DNA from: G942493275 sp942493275
GTDB lineage: Bacteria; Actinomycetota; Coriobacteriia; Anaerosomatales; PHET01
Assembly: GCA_942493275.1 (NCBI GenBank)
Contig: OW818687.1
Coordinates: forward strand, 1,612,001 to 1,676,000
Length of the DNA: 64,000 nt
Direction of reading: 5' to 3'
Shown here: one piece after another, positions 44,108 through 52,877 of the stretch
How the letters are laid out: every line of letters starts with the position of its first letter
How positions within the stretch are numbered: the first letter of the stretch is position 1
Notes under the pieces: generated by a model
Told to the model about the DNA's origin: nothing
The model's input: the letters and a program-made list of their open reading frames with translations, nothing else
The model's database searches: none
Position numbers and translations under genes: made by a program

Positions 44108-44971
44108 ATGAGCATCGAAGGTCCCATACCAGTGTGGCGGTGCGGTCGATTCGAGCTGCGGCTCGACCGCCCGCTCGTGATGGGCATCCTCAACGTGACG
44201 CCCGACTCCTTCTCTGACGGCGGAGAGCACGACGATCCGGCCGACGCCGTCGCATGGGGCGAGCGGCTGGTCGCCGAAGGCGCTGCCATCATCGACGTGG
44301 GCGGCGAGTCGACGCGCCCCGGTTCCGCCGAGGTCACCACCATCGCCGAGATCGCCCGTGTGAGGCCCGTGATCCAGCGTCTTGCGGCCGAGGACGTGCC
44401 GGTGTCGGTGGACACGCGCCACGCCGAGGTGGCGGCGAGCTGCGTGGAGGTCGGGGCCAGCATCATCAATGACGTATCCGGATTCCGCGATCCCGCGATG
44501 GTGGAGCTGGCGGCGTCGTGTGATGCCGGCTGCATCATCATGCACATGCTCGGCGACCCGGAGACGATGCAGGCGGAGCCGCACTACGACGACGTGGTCG
44601 GCGAAGTGGGCGGCTACCTGCTCGCGCAAGCGACCACGCTCGAAGCTGCCGGCGTCGCACGGGAGCGCATCGTGCTCGACCCCGGCATCGGCTTCGGCAA
44701 GACCCGCGAGCACAACCTCATGCTGATCGCCGGACTTCCCCGGCTTGCAGAACTCGGCTACCCGTTGCTTGTCGGGGCCTCTCGGAAACGGTTCATCGGC
44801 GAGATCACGGGCGAGGAGCTCCCACGCGAACGCATGGGCGGGTCGATCGCGGCCGCGCTGGAGTCGGCGCACAGGGGCGCGGCGATCGTCCGGGTCCACG
44901 ACGTGCGGGCCACAGTGCAGGCGTTGGCCGTGGCCGAGGCCATCGATCGACGAGGTCAGCAGGCCAAATAG
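44108..44971 (+). CDS. folP: Dihydropteroate synthase FolP
   Basis: Condenses p-aminobenzoate with the pterin pyrophosphate; the target of sulfonamides. The 287-residue TIM-barrel protein has MGILNVTPDSFSDGG, the G-G-E-S-T-R-P-G-S loop, I-I-N-D-V-S-G-F, the D-P-G-I-G-F-G-K-T and G-A-S-R-K-R-F segments. Start ATG 44108. An RNA hairpin and folK follow. Confidence 0.96.
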   Translation: MSIEGPIPVWRCGRFELRLDRPLVMGILNVTPDSFSDGGEHDDPADAVAWGERLVAEGAAIIDVGGESTRPGSAEVTTIAEIARVRPVIQRLAAEDVPVSVDTRHAEVAASCVEVGASIINDVSGFRDPAMVELAASCDAGCIIMHMLGDPETMQAEPHYDDVVGEVGGYLLAQATTLEAAGVARERIVLDPGIGFGKTREHNLMLIAGLPRLAELGYPLLVGASRKRFIGEITGEELPRERMGGSIAAALESAHRGAAIVRVHDVRATVQALAVAEAIDRRGQQAK

Positions 44972-44978
44972 GGGAATA

Positions 44979-45012
44979 CCCTCCTCAAGGAACGAGACAG
45001 ACTCGAGGAGGG
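44979..45012 (+). promoter_or_regulatory. Hairpin covering the folK ribosome binding site
   Basis: CCCTCCTC (44979-44986) is the exact complement of GAGGAGGG (45005-45012), which contains the folK ribosome binding site; the loop is 18 bases. The site would be masked in the folded RNA, so folK translation may be controlled or need an unfolding factor. Confidence 0.55.
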
Positions 45013-45019
45013 GTTCGTG

Positions 45020-45805
45020 ATGACGACCGCCTACGTTGGCGCCGGCAGCAATCTCGGTGATCGCATGATCAACCTGGCGACGGCGGTCAGGGAGCTCGAG
45101 CACCTCCCCGAGACCCATGTCGAGTCGATCAGCCACGTCTATCGCAGCGAGCCGGCCTATGTCGAGGACCAGGAGGACTTCTTCAACCTCGTTCTGTCCC
45201 TCGAGACGACCATCCAGGCCGACGCGCTGCTCGAGTATCTCCTCGATATCGAGGACCGTATGGGGCGCGAGCGCGAAGTCCCCAAAGGTCCGCGCGTCAT
45301 CGACCTCGATCTGCTGCTCTACGGCGACGAGGAGTGGAACAGCGAGAAGCTTGTACTGCCGCACCCGTTGCTGGCCGAGCGCGACTTCGTCGTGCACCCG
45401 TTGCTCGAGATCGCGCCTCACGTGAGGATGCCCGACGGATCGAGGATCCACCGAGATCGTGCCACGATGGGGAAGGTCCTCTCGGACGAAGGTGAGCTTC
45501 CCGACATCGCAGACGAGCACGATATGCCGATCGACGCTGACGACTGGGTGGCTGTCGCTCAGACCGAGTCGGCGGCCGACGCCATCGTCGGGTTCGACGC
45601 ATCGCTGCAGTTCAAGAAGGCCGTCTTGGAGGAGGCTGGGATTCCGCTCGCGTTCGATCCCTACGAGCCCGGCACCGAGGTGGATCCGTTCGGAATGAGC
45701 GTCACCTACAAGATCATGGTGCCGTCCGACCGCGCCGATGAAGCGCGTGCGCTGCTCGCGCAGGCCGAGGCCGCACCGACCGACATCCCGCTCGACACGG
45801 AGTGA
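45020..45805 (+). CDS. folK: HPPK FolK with an extra C-terminal DUF2007-like domain
   Basis: Residues 1 to about 160 are 6-hydroxymethyl-7,8-dihydropterin pyrophosphokinase: Y-V-G-A-G-S-N-L-G-D near the start, R-V-I-D-L-D-L-L-L-Y and L-P-H-P-L-L-A-E-R-D-F-V. The protein is 261 residues against about 160 for ordinary FolK. Residues about 172-250 look like the DUF2007 / putative signal-transducing domain (V-A-V-A-Q-T-E-S-A-A-D-A, L-E-E-A-G-I-P-L, Y-K-I-M-V-P-S-D-R-A-D-E-A-R-A-L-L). ATG 45020 is chosen for spacing; GTG 45017 is adjacent. folB (dihydroneopterin aldolase), often between folP and folK, is absent. Confidence 0.9.
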   Translation: MTTAYVGAGSNLGDRMINLATAVRELEHLPETHVESISHVYRSEPAYVEDQEDFFNLVLSLETTIQADALLEYLLDIEDRMGREREVPKGPRVIDLDLLLYGDEEWNSEKLVLPHPLLAERDFVVHPLLEIAPHVRMPDGSRIHRDRATMGKVLSDEGELPDIADEHDMPIDADDWVAVAQTESAADAIVGFDASLQFKKAVLEEAGIPLAFDPYEPGTEVDPFGMSVTYKIMVPSDRADEARALLAQAEAAPTDIPLDTE

Positions 45806-45849
45806 CACGCGCTGTATCGGTCAGGCGAATCACCGCACGTCAGCGGTGA

Positions 45850-45855
45850 TATACT
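45850..45855 (+). promoter_or_regulatory. Candidate -10 element of the panB operon
   Basis: TATACT at 45850-45855, about 69 bases upstream of panB in a 118-base gap. No clear -35. Confidence 0.45.
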
Positions 45856-45923
45856 TGGCGTCCCTTGTCGGCGGAGCCGCGTGGACCCCGATGGGCTGCG
45901 ACGGTAGACCGGGAGGAGTTGCC

Positions 45924-46811
45924 ATGAGCGCACAGCCACAGCGCACCGCGAACGTGACAGTCACGTCGCTGCGCGAACTCAAGCGGGCCGGTCGGCCCAT
46001 CGTCATGATCACCGCCTACGACTTCAACTCCGCACGCCTCGTAGAGGCCGCCGGCGTCGACGTCGTACTGATCGGTGACTCACTAGGGATGACCGTACTG
46101 GGCCATTCCTCCACGCTTCCGGTCACCATGGACGACATGGTGAGCCATACGCGTGCGGTCTCTCGTGGATGCGAGCGCGTGCTCGTCGTCGCGGATATGC
46201 CGTTTCTGAGCTACCAGGCGGGACTCGACGACGCTGTCAGGAACGCCGGACGGCTGCTCGCCGAGGCCGGCGCGCACGCAGTCAAGATCGAGGGCGCCTC
46301 GGAACGCATCCTCGAGGTCGTGCGCGTGCTCGTCGATACGGGGATCCCGGTGATGGGCCACCTCGGCCTCACCCCCCAGTCGGTCAACGCGCTGGGAGGC
46401 TACCGCTCGCAGGCCAAAGAGGCTCCGGCGGCGGCCAAGCTCATGCGCGACGCCCTCGCACTTGAGGCGGCCGGCGCCTTCGCGATAGTGCTCGAGTGCA
46501 TCCCCGGTGAGCTCGCCACGCGCGTCTCGGAGCTGCTTGAGGTGCCGACCATCGGCATCGGTGCCGGACCCGGATGCGACGGCGAGGTCCAGGTGTTCCA
46601 CGACCTTCTCGGCATGGGTGAGTTCGTGCCGCGGCACGCCAAGCGATACGCCGAGGTGGGCGAGCTGATCCGCTCCGCGGTCGAGGCGTACGCAGACGAC
46701 GTGCGCGACAAGCGTTTCCCCGGCGCCGAGCAAACCGTCTCGGCCGATCCCGAGATGCTCGCCGAGGCGGAGCTGCTGTTCGGCGCCGAACTCGAGGAGG
46801 ACGCCGAGTGA
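45924..46811 (+). CDS. panB: 3-methyl-2-oxobutanoate hydroxymethyltransferase PanB
   Basis: First committed step of pantothenate synthesis, using methylenetetrahydrofolate. The 295-residue protein has the family phrases M-I-T-A-Y-D-F-N-S-A, V-L-I-G-D-S-L-G-M-T-V-L-G, A-D-M-P-F-L-S-Y, V-K-I-E-G, G-H-L-G-L-T-P-Q-S and I-G-I-G-A-G-P-G-C-D-G. ATG 45924 has GGGAGGAG upstream. It overlaps panC by four bases. Confidence 0.96.
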   Translation: MSAQPQRTANVTVTSLRELKRAGRPIVMITAYDFNSARLVEAAGVDVVLIGDSLGMTVLGHSSTLPVTMDDMVSHTRAVSRGCERVLVVADMPFLSYQAGLDDAVRNAGRLLAEAGAHAVKIEGASERILEVVRVLVDTGIPVMGHLGLTPQSVNALGGYRSQAKEAPAAAKLMRDALALEAAGAFAIVLECIPGELATRVSELLEVPTIGIGAGPGCDGEVQVFHDLLGMGEFVPRHAKRYAEVGELIRSAVEAYADDVRDKRFPGAEQTVSADPEMLAEAELLFGAELEEDAE

Positions 46812-47677
46812 TCGACATCGCCCGCAGCAAGGCCGAGGTGCGCGGTGCCGTCAGCGCCGCTCGCCGAGAGGGAAAGCGCATCGGCTTCGTGCCCACGATG
46901 GGCGCGCTGCACGAGGGACACCTCTCGCTCGTGAGGGCGGCCTGTTCGCGCACCGACTTCGTGATCGTCTCGATCTTCGTGAACCCGACGCAGTTCGGCC
47001 CGGGCGAGGACTTCGAGCGCTATCCGCGTGACCTCGACGCCGACGTGGCGCTTCTCGCCGCTGAGGGTGTCGAGCTCGTCTTCGCGCCCAGCACCGAGAC
47101 CATGTACGCGCCCGGGACGCAGGTTGCGGTCGATCCCGGCCCGCTCGCCGACCGGTGGGAGGGCGAGATACGGCCCGGGCACTTTCGCGGTGTGGCCACC
47201 ATCGTCACCAAGCTGCTCAACGTCGTGGGCGCGGACCTCGCATTCTTTGGCGACAAGGACTTCCAGCAACTCGCCATCGTCCGCCGTCTCGCCGAGGACC
47301 TCGACGTCGCCACGGGTATCGTCGGCTGTCCCATCGTGCGCGACGCCGACGGGCTGGCGCTGTCCAGCCGAAACGCCTACCTCACTGCCGAGCAGCGCGC
47401 CGCCGCGCTCGGTCTGCCCGAGGCGCTCGAAGGCGCGGCGCAGGCGCTCGCGTGGGGCGAGCGATCGGGCGACGCGCTCGTGGAGGCGATGCGCGCGGCG
47501 GCGCTCGGAGGCCGCGAGGACGTGGTTGAGCTCGACTACGCGGCTGTCGTGGACCCCGAGACACTGGAACCGCTCGTCACCGTCGACCGGCCTGCCCGCG
47601 CGATCATCGCGGGGCGTGTCGGTGCGACGCATCTGATCGACAACTGCAGTCTCGTCCCGCCCACACAGGCCCGTTAG
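46808..47677 (+). CDS. panC: Pantothenate synthetase PanC
   Basis: Ligates pantoate and beta-alanine with ATP. The 289-residue protein has the nucleotidyltransferase motif P-T-M-G-A-L-H-E-G-H-L-S-L-V, F-V-N-P-T-Q-F-G-P-G-E-D and the K-D-F-Q-Q-L-A-I-V-R segment. The GTG start overlaps the panB stop (GTGA). No panD (aspartate decarboxylase, source of beta-alanine) is seen in the window. Confidence 0.96.
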   Translation: MIDIARSKAEVRGAVSAARREGKRIGFVPTMGALHEGHLSLVRAACSRTDFVIVSIFVNPTQFGPGEDFERYPRDLDADVALLAAEGVELVFAPSTETMYAPGTQVAVDPGPLADRWEGEIRPGHFRGVATIVTKLLNVVGADLAFFGDKDFQQLAIVRRLAEDLDVATGIVGCPIVRDADGLALSSRNAYLTAEQRAAALGLPEALEGAAQALAWGERSGDALVEAMRAAALGGREDVVELDYAAVVDPETLEPLVTVDRPARAIIAGRVGATHLIDNCSLVPPTQAR

Positions 47678-47691
47678 CGAGGGGAGCACGA

Positions 47692-48609
47692 GTGCCGACC
47701 GACGTCGCAGCGCTGTCAGCCGAGATCCGCGAGCTCGTTGCCGAGAAGGATGCGGTCCTGCTCGCCCACAACTACCAGCGCGCCGAGATCCAGGACGTCG
47801 CCGACTTCACGGGTGACTCGCTCGGGCTGTCTCGGCAAGCCGCTGCCACCGACGCGTCGGTGATCGTGTTCGCAGGCGTGCACTTCATGGCCGAGACGGC
47901 GTACCTGCTCGCGCCGGACAAGACCGTACTGCTGCCCGAGAAGGGCGCGGGGTGCCCGATGGCCGACATGGTCACCGGTGAGGCACTCGCCGCCTGGAAG
48001 GCCGAACACCCCGGCGTCGCGGTCGTCACCTACGTGAACTCCTCGGCCGAGGTGAAAGCCGAGAGCGACGTGTGCGTCACGAGCGCGAACGCCGTGGAGG
48101 TCGTCCGGGCGCTCGGCGCGGAGCGCATCCTGTTCGCGCCCGACCGCAACCTCGGCTCGTGGGTGGCGCGCTCGCTGCCCGACGTCGAGGTGCTGCTGTG
48201 GGACGGCTGGTGCCCCACGCACGACGAGGTCACCGTCGACCAGGTGCTCGCCGCCAGGGCCGAGCACCCGGGTGCGCCGATCATGGTGCACCCCGAGTGC
48301 CGCCCCGCTGTGGTCGACCTCGGTGACGCCGTGCTCTCGACCTCGCAGATGCTGCGATTCGCCGCCGAGAACCCCGCCGGCGAGTTCATCGTGATCACCG
48401 AGAGCGGACTTGTGCACGCGCTCCGGAAGGCAGCGCCCGGCAAGGTGTTCCACGAGCTCTCGCCCAGGATGCTGTGCCCCAACATGAAGGTCACCACGCT
48501 TGCGAAGGTGCGTGACGCGCTCCTGTACATGCAGTACCCCGTCACCGTAGAGGACGCGATCGCGAACCGTGCGCGCGCGGCGGTCGAGCGGATGGTCGCG
48601 ATTGGCTGA
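47692..48609 (+). CDS. nadA: Quinolinate synthase NadA
   Basis: [4Fe-4S] enzyme condensing iminoaspartate with dihydroxyacetone phosphate to quinolinate. The 305-residue protein has L-A-H-N-Y-Q near the start and the three cluster cysteines in G-A-G-C-P-M-A, H-P-E-C-R-P and M-L-C-P-N-M-K. GTG 47692 has GAGGGGAG upstream. It starts 14 bases after panC and is followed by nadB and nadC, the complete de novo quinolinate-to-nicotinate mononucleotide block. Confidence 0.96.
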   Translation: MPTDVAALSAEIRELVAEKDAVLLAHNYQRAEIQDVADFTGDSLGLSRQAAATDASVIVFAGVHFMAETAYLLAPDKTVLLPEKGAGCPMADMVTGEALAAWKAEHPGVAVVTYVNSSAEVKAESDVCVTSANAVEVVRALGAERILFAPDRNLGSWVARSLPDVEVLLWDGWCPTHDEVTVDQVLAARAEHPGAPIMVHPECRPAVVDLGDAVLSTSQMLRFAAENPAGEFIVITESGLVHALRKAAPGKVFHELSPRMLCPNMKVTTLAKVRDALLYMQYPVTVEDAIANRARAAVERMVAIG

Positions 48610-50242
48610 CCGCCGCCTGCCCGACGCGCTGACGCGCCGCTGGCTCCTCGACGCCGACACTTCGCGGCTTGAGGAGCGGTTCGTCGACGTGCTCGTGATC
48701 GGCAGCGGCATCGCCGGGCTCACCTCGGCGCTGCATGCCGCGAAGTCCCGGTCGGTGTGCCTCGTGACCAAGGGCGAGTTGGCCGAGACCAACACGTGGT
48801 ACGCGCAGGGCGGCATCGCCGGCGCGGTGGGGGAGGCCGACTCGGTAGAACTGCATCTCGCGGACACCCTGGTCGTCGGCCAGGGCTTGTGTGACGAGAC
48901 CGTCGTGCGTGCGGTGGTCGCCGAGGCGCCGGTCGCGCTCGCCGCACTGAGCGAGTTGGGCGTGGAGTTCGACCGCGCGGCGAGCGGTGAGGTCGCACTC
49001 GCGCGCGAAGGCGGCCACTCGCTGCCGCGCGTGCTCCACTCGGGCGACACCACCGGCGCGGCGGTCCAAGACGCGCTCACCGCGGCGGTCCGCTCGGTAA
49101 GCTCGATCGAGGTGCGCGAGCACCGGTTCCTCGTCGACCTCATCACCGAGGGTGGCCGTTGCACGGGTGCGTTCGTGCTCGACACGCGAAGCGGCGAGCT
49201 CGAGTGCTTCAGGGCGCGAGCCGTCGTACTGGCTACCGGTGGAGCAGGCCAGGCCTTCCGAGTCACCACCAACCCGCTGATCGCGACCGGTGACGGCGTG
49301 GCCGCCGCATGGCGTGCGGGCGCCGAGATCGCCGACCTCGAGTTCGTGCAGTTCCACCCCACCGCCCTCGACCACGAGGCGGCACCGCGCTTCCTCGTGA
49401 GCGAGGCGTTGCGCGGCGAGGGCGCGCTGCTGCTCGACTGCGACGAGAATCGCTTCATGGTGGGCGTCCACCCGCTCGCGGAGCTCGCGCCTCGCGACGT
49501 CGTGAGCCGCGAGATCGAGCGCGTCATGGCGCGCTGCGGCCGCGACAACGTCTGGCTTGACGCGCGTCACCTGGGCGAGGAGTTCTTGCGTGCGCGGTTC
49601 CCCAACATCTGGCGTGCGTGCCTCGAGGCAGGCTACGACCTGTCGCGCGATCTGCTCCCGGTCGCACCTGCCGCGCACTACCTCGTGGGCGGCGTGAAGG
49701 TCGACGTGGACGGCCGCACGAGCCTGCCGGGCCTGTACGCCTCGGGCGAGGTCGCCGCAAGCGGCCTGCACGGAGCCAACCGCCTCGCATCCAACTCCCT
49801 GCTCGAAGGCCTCGTATTCTCGCGCCGCATCGTGAGGGCGCTCGAGGACGAGGCCGCCCCCGCGCCCGGCCCGGTGCACGCCGTCGCTGACGGATGGAGC
49901 GCACCGTCGCCCGCACCGCCGCGCATCGGCGAGCTGCACGCGGCCACTGCGCGCTGGGTCGGCATGAGCCGTACCGCCGAGGGTCTGGAACTCGCGGCCG
50001 AGACGCTCGGCGCGCTCGCGGAGTCCATCGCCCCGAACCGCGATGTCGCGCAGCTGGAGTTCGCGAACCTGGTCACCGTCGCCACGCTGATCACGCACGC
50101 CGCGCTCGTTCGCGAGGAGAGCCGGGGCTGCCACTCGCGCCTCGACCACCCCGAGCGAGACGACGCCGAGTGGCGCGTGCACACCGTGTGGAGCCGCGGG
50201 GCCGAGATGCGCGTCGCCGCCGTCTCCGAGCCGCCCGCCTGA
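48602..50242 (+). CDS. nadB: L-aspartate oxidase NadB
   Basis: FAD enzyme making iminoaspartate for NadA. The 546-residue protein has V-D-V-L-V-I-G-S-G-I-A-G-L (FAD), the N-T-W-Y-A-Q-G-G-I-A loop, H-P-T-A-L, S-E-A-L-R-G-E-G, and the succinate-dehydrogenase-like G-L-Y-A-S-G-E-V-A and G-A-N-R-L-A-S-N-S-L-L-E-G. The start is uncertain: TTG 48602 overlapping the nadA stop, or GTG 48569. Neither has a strong ribosome binding site, which suggests coupling to nadA translation. Confidence 0.93.
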   Translation: MADRRLPDALTRRWLLDADTSRLEERFVDVLVIGSGIAGLTSALHAAKSRSVCLVTKGELAETNTWYAQGGIAGAVGEADSVELHLADTLVVGQGLCDETVVRAVVAEAPVALAALSELGVEFDRAASGEVALAREGGHSLPRVLHSGDTTGAAVQDALTAAVRSVSSIEVREHRFLVDLITEGGRCTGAFVLDTRSGELECFRARAVVLATGGAGQAFRVTTNPLIATGDGVAAAWRAGAEIADLEFVQFHPTALDHEAAPRFLVSEALRGEGALLLDCDENRFMVGVHPLAELAPRDVVSREIERVMARCGRDNVWLDARHLGEEFLRARFPNIWRACLEAGYDLSRDLLPVAPAAHYLVGGVKVDVDGRTSLPGLYASGEVAASGLHGANRLASNSLLEGLVFSRRIVRALEDEAAPAPGPVHAVADGWSAPSPAPPRIGELHAATARWVGMSRTAEGLELAAETLGALAESIAPNRDVAQLEFANLVTVATLITHAALVREESRGCHSRLDHPERDDAEWRVHTVWSRGAEMRVAAVSEPPA

Positions 50243-50253
50243 GAGGAGTCGCC

Positions 50254-51165
50254 GTGTTCGATCTGCCGCCGGTCGACAGGATCGTCATCGAGGCTCTCGC
50301 CGAGGACCTCGGCGTCGACGCGTCCGTGATCGCTGACGGGTCTCTCGGTCAGGCCTTGCTTGCACAGGATGTGACCACTGCCGCGGTGCTGGCTGAGGAC
50401 GCCTGGTTCACCGGCGTCATCACCGCGCGTGAGTCGTGCACCATCGCTGGCCTGCCGGTCGCCGCAGCCGTCTTCGAGAGGCTCTCGTCTGCCGCCGATC
50501 TGTTTTCGCCGATCGACTTCTTCCCGCTCCTGGCCGAGGGGGCGCGCGTCACTCCCGGAACGCCGGTCGCCGAGATCGAGGGACTCGCACTCGCGGTGCT
50601 GTGCGCCGAGCGAACCGCGCTCGACTTCCTGATGATCCTGTCCGGCATGGCCACCGAGACGTCGCTGTGGGTGGACGCCGCCGCAGGCCGTTTCGACGTC
50701 TGCGACACGCGAAAGACCCTTCCGGGGCTGCGTGCACTGTCGAAGTACGCGGTCAAGGTAGGCGGCGGCACCAACCACCGCGCCGGCCTCTACGACATGG
50801 TGCTCGTGAAGGACAACCACCTTCTGCATGCCGACAGCATCACAGAGGCCGTGTGGCGAGCCAGGGAAGCCCACCCCGACCTGCTCGTCGAGATCGAAGC
50901 GGACACGCGCGAACAGGCGGTCGAGGCCGTTTTGGCCGGCGCCGACCTCGTGCTGCTCGACAACATGGACGACGCTGCTCTCGCCTCGGCGGTTGACGTG
51001 TGCCGAGAGGCCGCGGCCGAGCTCGGGAGTCCGGTACTGCTCGAAGCTTCGGGCGGAATCGGGCTCGATCGGATCGAGAGCCTCGCGGCGAGCGGTGTCG
51101 ATCGGGTGTCATCGAGCCGACTGACGCTTGCCCCGCCGGTCGACTTCGGGTTGGATGAATCCTGA
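50254..51165 (+). CDS. nadC: Nicotinate-nucleotide pyrophosphorylase NadC
   Basis: Converts quinolinate and PRPP to nicotinate mononucleotide. The 303-residue protein has A-E-D-L-G near the start, the D-T-R-K-T-L-P-G-L-R motif, G-G-G-T-N-H-R-A-G-L-Y-D, V-K-D-N-H and L-L-D-N-M. GTG 50254 has GAGAGGAG upstream; the longer frame overlies nadB in another phase. Confidence 0.95.
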   Translation: MFDLPPVDRIVIEALAEDLGVDASVIADGSLGQALLAQDVTTAAVLAEDAWFTGVITARESCTIAGLPVAAAVFERLSSAADLFSPIDFFPLLAEGARVTPGTPVAEIEGLALAVLCAERTALDFLMILSGMATETSLWVDAAAGRFDVCDTRKTLPGLRALSKYAVKVGGGTNHRAGLYDMVLVKDNHLLHADSITEAVWRAREAHPDLLVEIEADTREQAVEAVLAGADLVLLDNMDDAALASAVDVCREAAAELGSPVLLEASGGIGLDRIESLAASGVDRVSSSRLTLAPPVDFGLDES

Positions 51166-51166
51166 C

Positions 51167-51847
51167 ATGCAGACTGGATTCCCCCTCATCGACTGGTTTC
51201 TCGCGCTGCTCGCCGAGTGGGGCTACCTCATCGTGTTCGGCTTCACCGTCTTCGAGAACCTCTTCGTCGTCGGGTCGCTCACTCCGGGCGAGACGGTGGT
51301 CATCGCCGCAGCAGCTGTAGCGTCCAACGACCAGCTGCACCTCACCGGTGTGTGGATCGCCTCCCTGCTCGGCACGGTGATCGGCAGCAACGTCAGCTAC
51401 CTCATCGGGCGCCGCGCGGGGCTGGAAGGCGTGCGCGGGTTCGTCGACCGATTCGCCGCGACACGGACCGGCCGCATCTTCCGCGTGTCGGCCGAGAGTG
51501 TCGACGACATGCACGACCACTTCCACACGCATGGCTCCAAGACGGTGCTGGTGTCGCGGTTCGCCGTAGGCGCGAAGAACTTCGTTCCGGCGGTCGCGGG
51601 TGCCACCCGCATGCCGGTGTTCTGGTTCGAGCTCTACACGCTGTTCGGCGCGATTCTCTATACGTCCCTCATGTGCGCGATCGGTTGGTTCCTCGGCTCG
51701 AATCTCGATCGGGCACTCACGTTTGCTCGCGGCGTCGGGATCGCAGGGCTCGCGCTCTTCGCGGTGATGCTCGGAGTGCTGTGGTTCACCGGGCGCAGGA
51801 TTCGCGACAGGCGCCGGCGCAGGGCCGCGGGGGAGTCCCAGGAGTGA
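51167..51847 (+). CDS. DedA-family membrane protein
   Basis: A 226-residue DedA/SNARE-associated (VTT) family protein with about five membrane segments. Family marks include F-E-N-L-F-V-V-G-S-L-T-P-G-E-T, G-S-N-V-S-Y-L-I-G-R and V-S-R-F-A-V-G-A-K-N-F-V-P-A-V-A-G, which matches the R-F-x-P-x-x-R-x-x-x-x-x-x-A-G region except that the usual proline/arginine positions are altered. Such proteins act in lipid transport or membrane homeostasis. ATG 51167 directly after the nadC stop is used; ATG 51155 is possible. It overlaps birA (GTGA). Confidence 0.88.
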   Translation: MQTGFPLIDWFLALLAEWGYLIVFGFTVFENLFVVGSLTPGETVVIAAAAVASNDQLHLTGVWIASLLGTVIGSNVSYLIGRRAGLEGVRGFVDRFAATRTGRIFRVSAESVDDMHDHFHTHGSKTVLVSRFAVGAKNFVPAVAGATRMPVFWFELYTLFGAILYTSLMCAIGWFLGSNLDRALTFARGVGIAGLALFAVMLGVLWFTGRRIRDRRRRRAAGESQE

Positions 51848-52797
51848 GCACCCGCGAGCACGTGCTCGAGTCGCTGCGCGATGCCGGCGCCGCCGGTGTC
51901 AGCGGCGAGCATCTGGCCGTGCGCCTCGGCGTGAGCCGGGCGGCGGTGGCCAAGCACGTGGCCGCACTGCGCGCTGAAGGCTACGAGGTCACCGCGGTCC
52001 CGGGCGCTGGCTACCGGCTCGTCTCGGCGCCCGATCTGCCGCTTCCCTCGGAGGTCAGGCGCCTGCTGCGAGACCCGTTCTGGGCCGAACTCGATGGCGG
52101 CGGCGTGACGGCGTCCACCAACGACGACGCGCGCCGGCTGGCCCGTGAGGGGGCGCCGCAGGGCACGGTCGTGCTGGCGGCGCGACAGACGGCCGGGCGC
52201 GGAAGGCTCGGCCGCAGTTGGGCGAGTCCTGAAGGCGGCGTGTACCTCTCGGCGGTGCTGCGCCCTCCGATAGCGCCTTCGGAGGCCGGTCCGTTACCGC
52301 TCGTGATCGCTGTTGGCGTTGCCCGGGGGCTGGATGCCCTCGGTGTCGACTGCCGCCTCAAGTGGCCCAACGACGTGTACCTCGACGGTAGCAAGATCGC
52401 TGGAATCCTCCTCGAGATGTCGGCCGAGGGCGACCGGATCGACTGGGTCGTGGCGGGGGTCGGCGTCAACGTGCGCCCACCTGCGGAGCGTCCGTCGGGT
52501 GCCGCCTACGTCGCCGACCTGGTCGCCGGGGCGCGCCTCGCCGAGGTGGCGGCGGCCGTGCTCGATGGCATAGCGGGCGCCTATTCGCTGTGGCGGGAAG
52601 ACGGCTTTGGTCCGCTCCTGGAGGAGTACGAGCGTCGCGCCTACCTCACCGGTTCCGACGTGGTCGTGAGCGACATGACCGGAGCGGTGCGGGCAGCGGG
52701 CCGCGTTCGCGGCGTGGACGGGGAGGGGCGGCTTCTGGTCGCAGGCCCCGACGGCACCCGGACCGTCTCCTCTGGCGACGTCACCCTGCGACGCTGA
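51844..52797 (+). CDS. birA: Bifunctional biotin ligase/biotin operon repressor BirA
   Basis: A 317-residue two-domain protein. Residues 1-60 are a winged helix (G-V-S-G-E-H-L-A-V-R-L-G-V-S-R-A-A-V), and the rest is biotin-protein ligase with the biotinyl-adenylate loop Q-T-A-G-R-G-R-L-G-R-S-W, K-W-P-N-D-V-Y and K-I-A-G-I-L-L-E. The HTH makes it a repressor as well as a ligase. A matching operator is seen immediately downstream, in front of bioY. The start GTG overlaps dedA. Confidence 0.95.
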   Translation: MSTREHVLESLRDAGAAGVSGEHLAVRLGVSRAAVAKHVAALRAEGYEVTAVPGAGYRLVSAPDLPLPSEVRRLLRDPFWAELDGGGVTASTNDDARRLAREGAPQGTVVLAARQTAGRGRLGRSWASPEGGVYLSAVLRPPIAPSEAGPLPLVIAVGVARGLDALGVDCRLKWPNDVYLDGSKIAGILLEMSAEGDRIDWVVAGVGVNVRPPAERPSGAAYVADLVAGARLAEVAAAVLDGIAGAYSLWREDGFGPLLEEYERRAYLTGSDVVVSDMTGAVRAAGRVRGVDGEGRLLVAGPDGTRTVSSGDVTLRR

Positions 52798-52810
52798 TTC
52801 ACGCGGACCG

Positions 52811-52867
52811 TTGACGGCAGGGACCCTCCCCGCTACTGTAAACCACCATTCAGGAATCGGTTTACAG
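52811..52867 (+). promoter_or_regulatory. bioY promoter with BirA operator
   Basis: TTGACG (52811-52816), 17-base spacer, TACTGT (52834-52839). The inverted repeat CTGTAAACC (52836-52844) and GGTTTACAG (52859-52867), 14 bases apart, is a textbook BirA box of the Gram-positive/archaeal type. It overlaps the -10, so biotin-loaded BirA would block transcription. Confidence 0.92.
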
Positions 52868-52877
52868 AGGAGCAGCA

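Noticed and set aside
47716..49548. Minus-strand open frame of 610 codons opposite nadA and nadB
   Set aside because: Ser/Arg-rich low-information frame opposite two clear enzymes.
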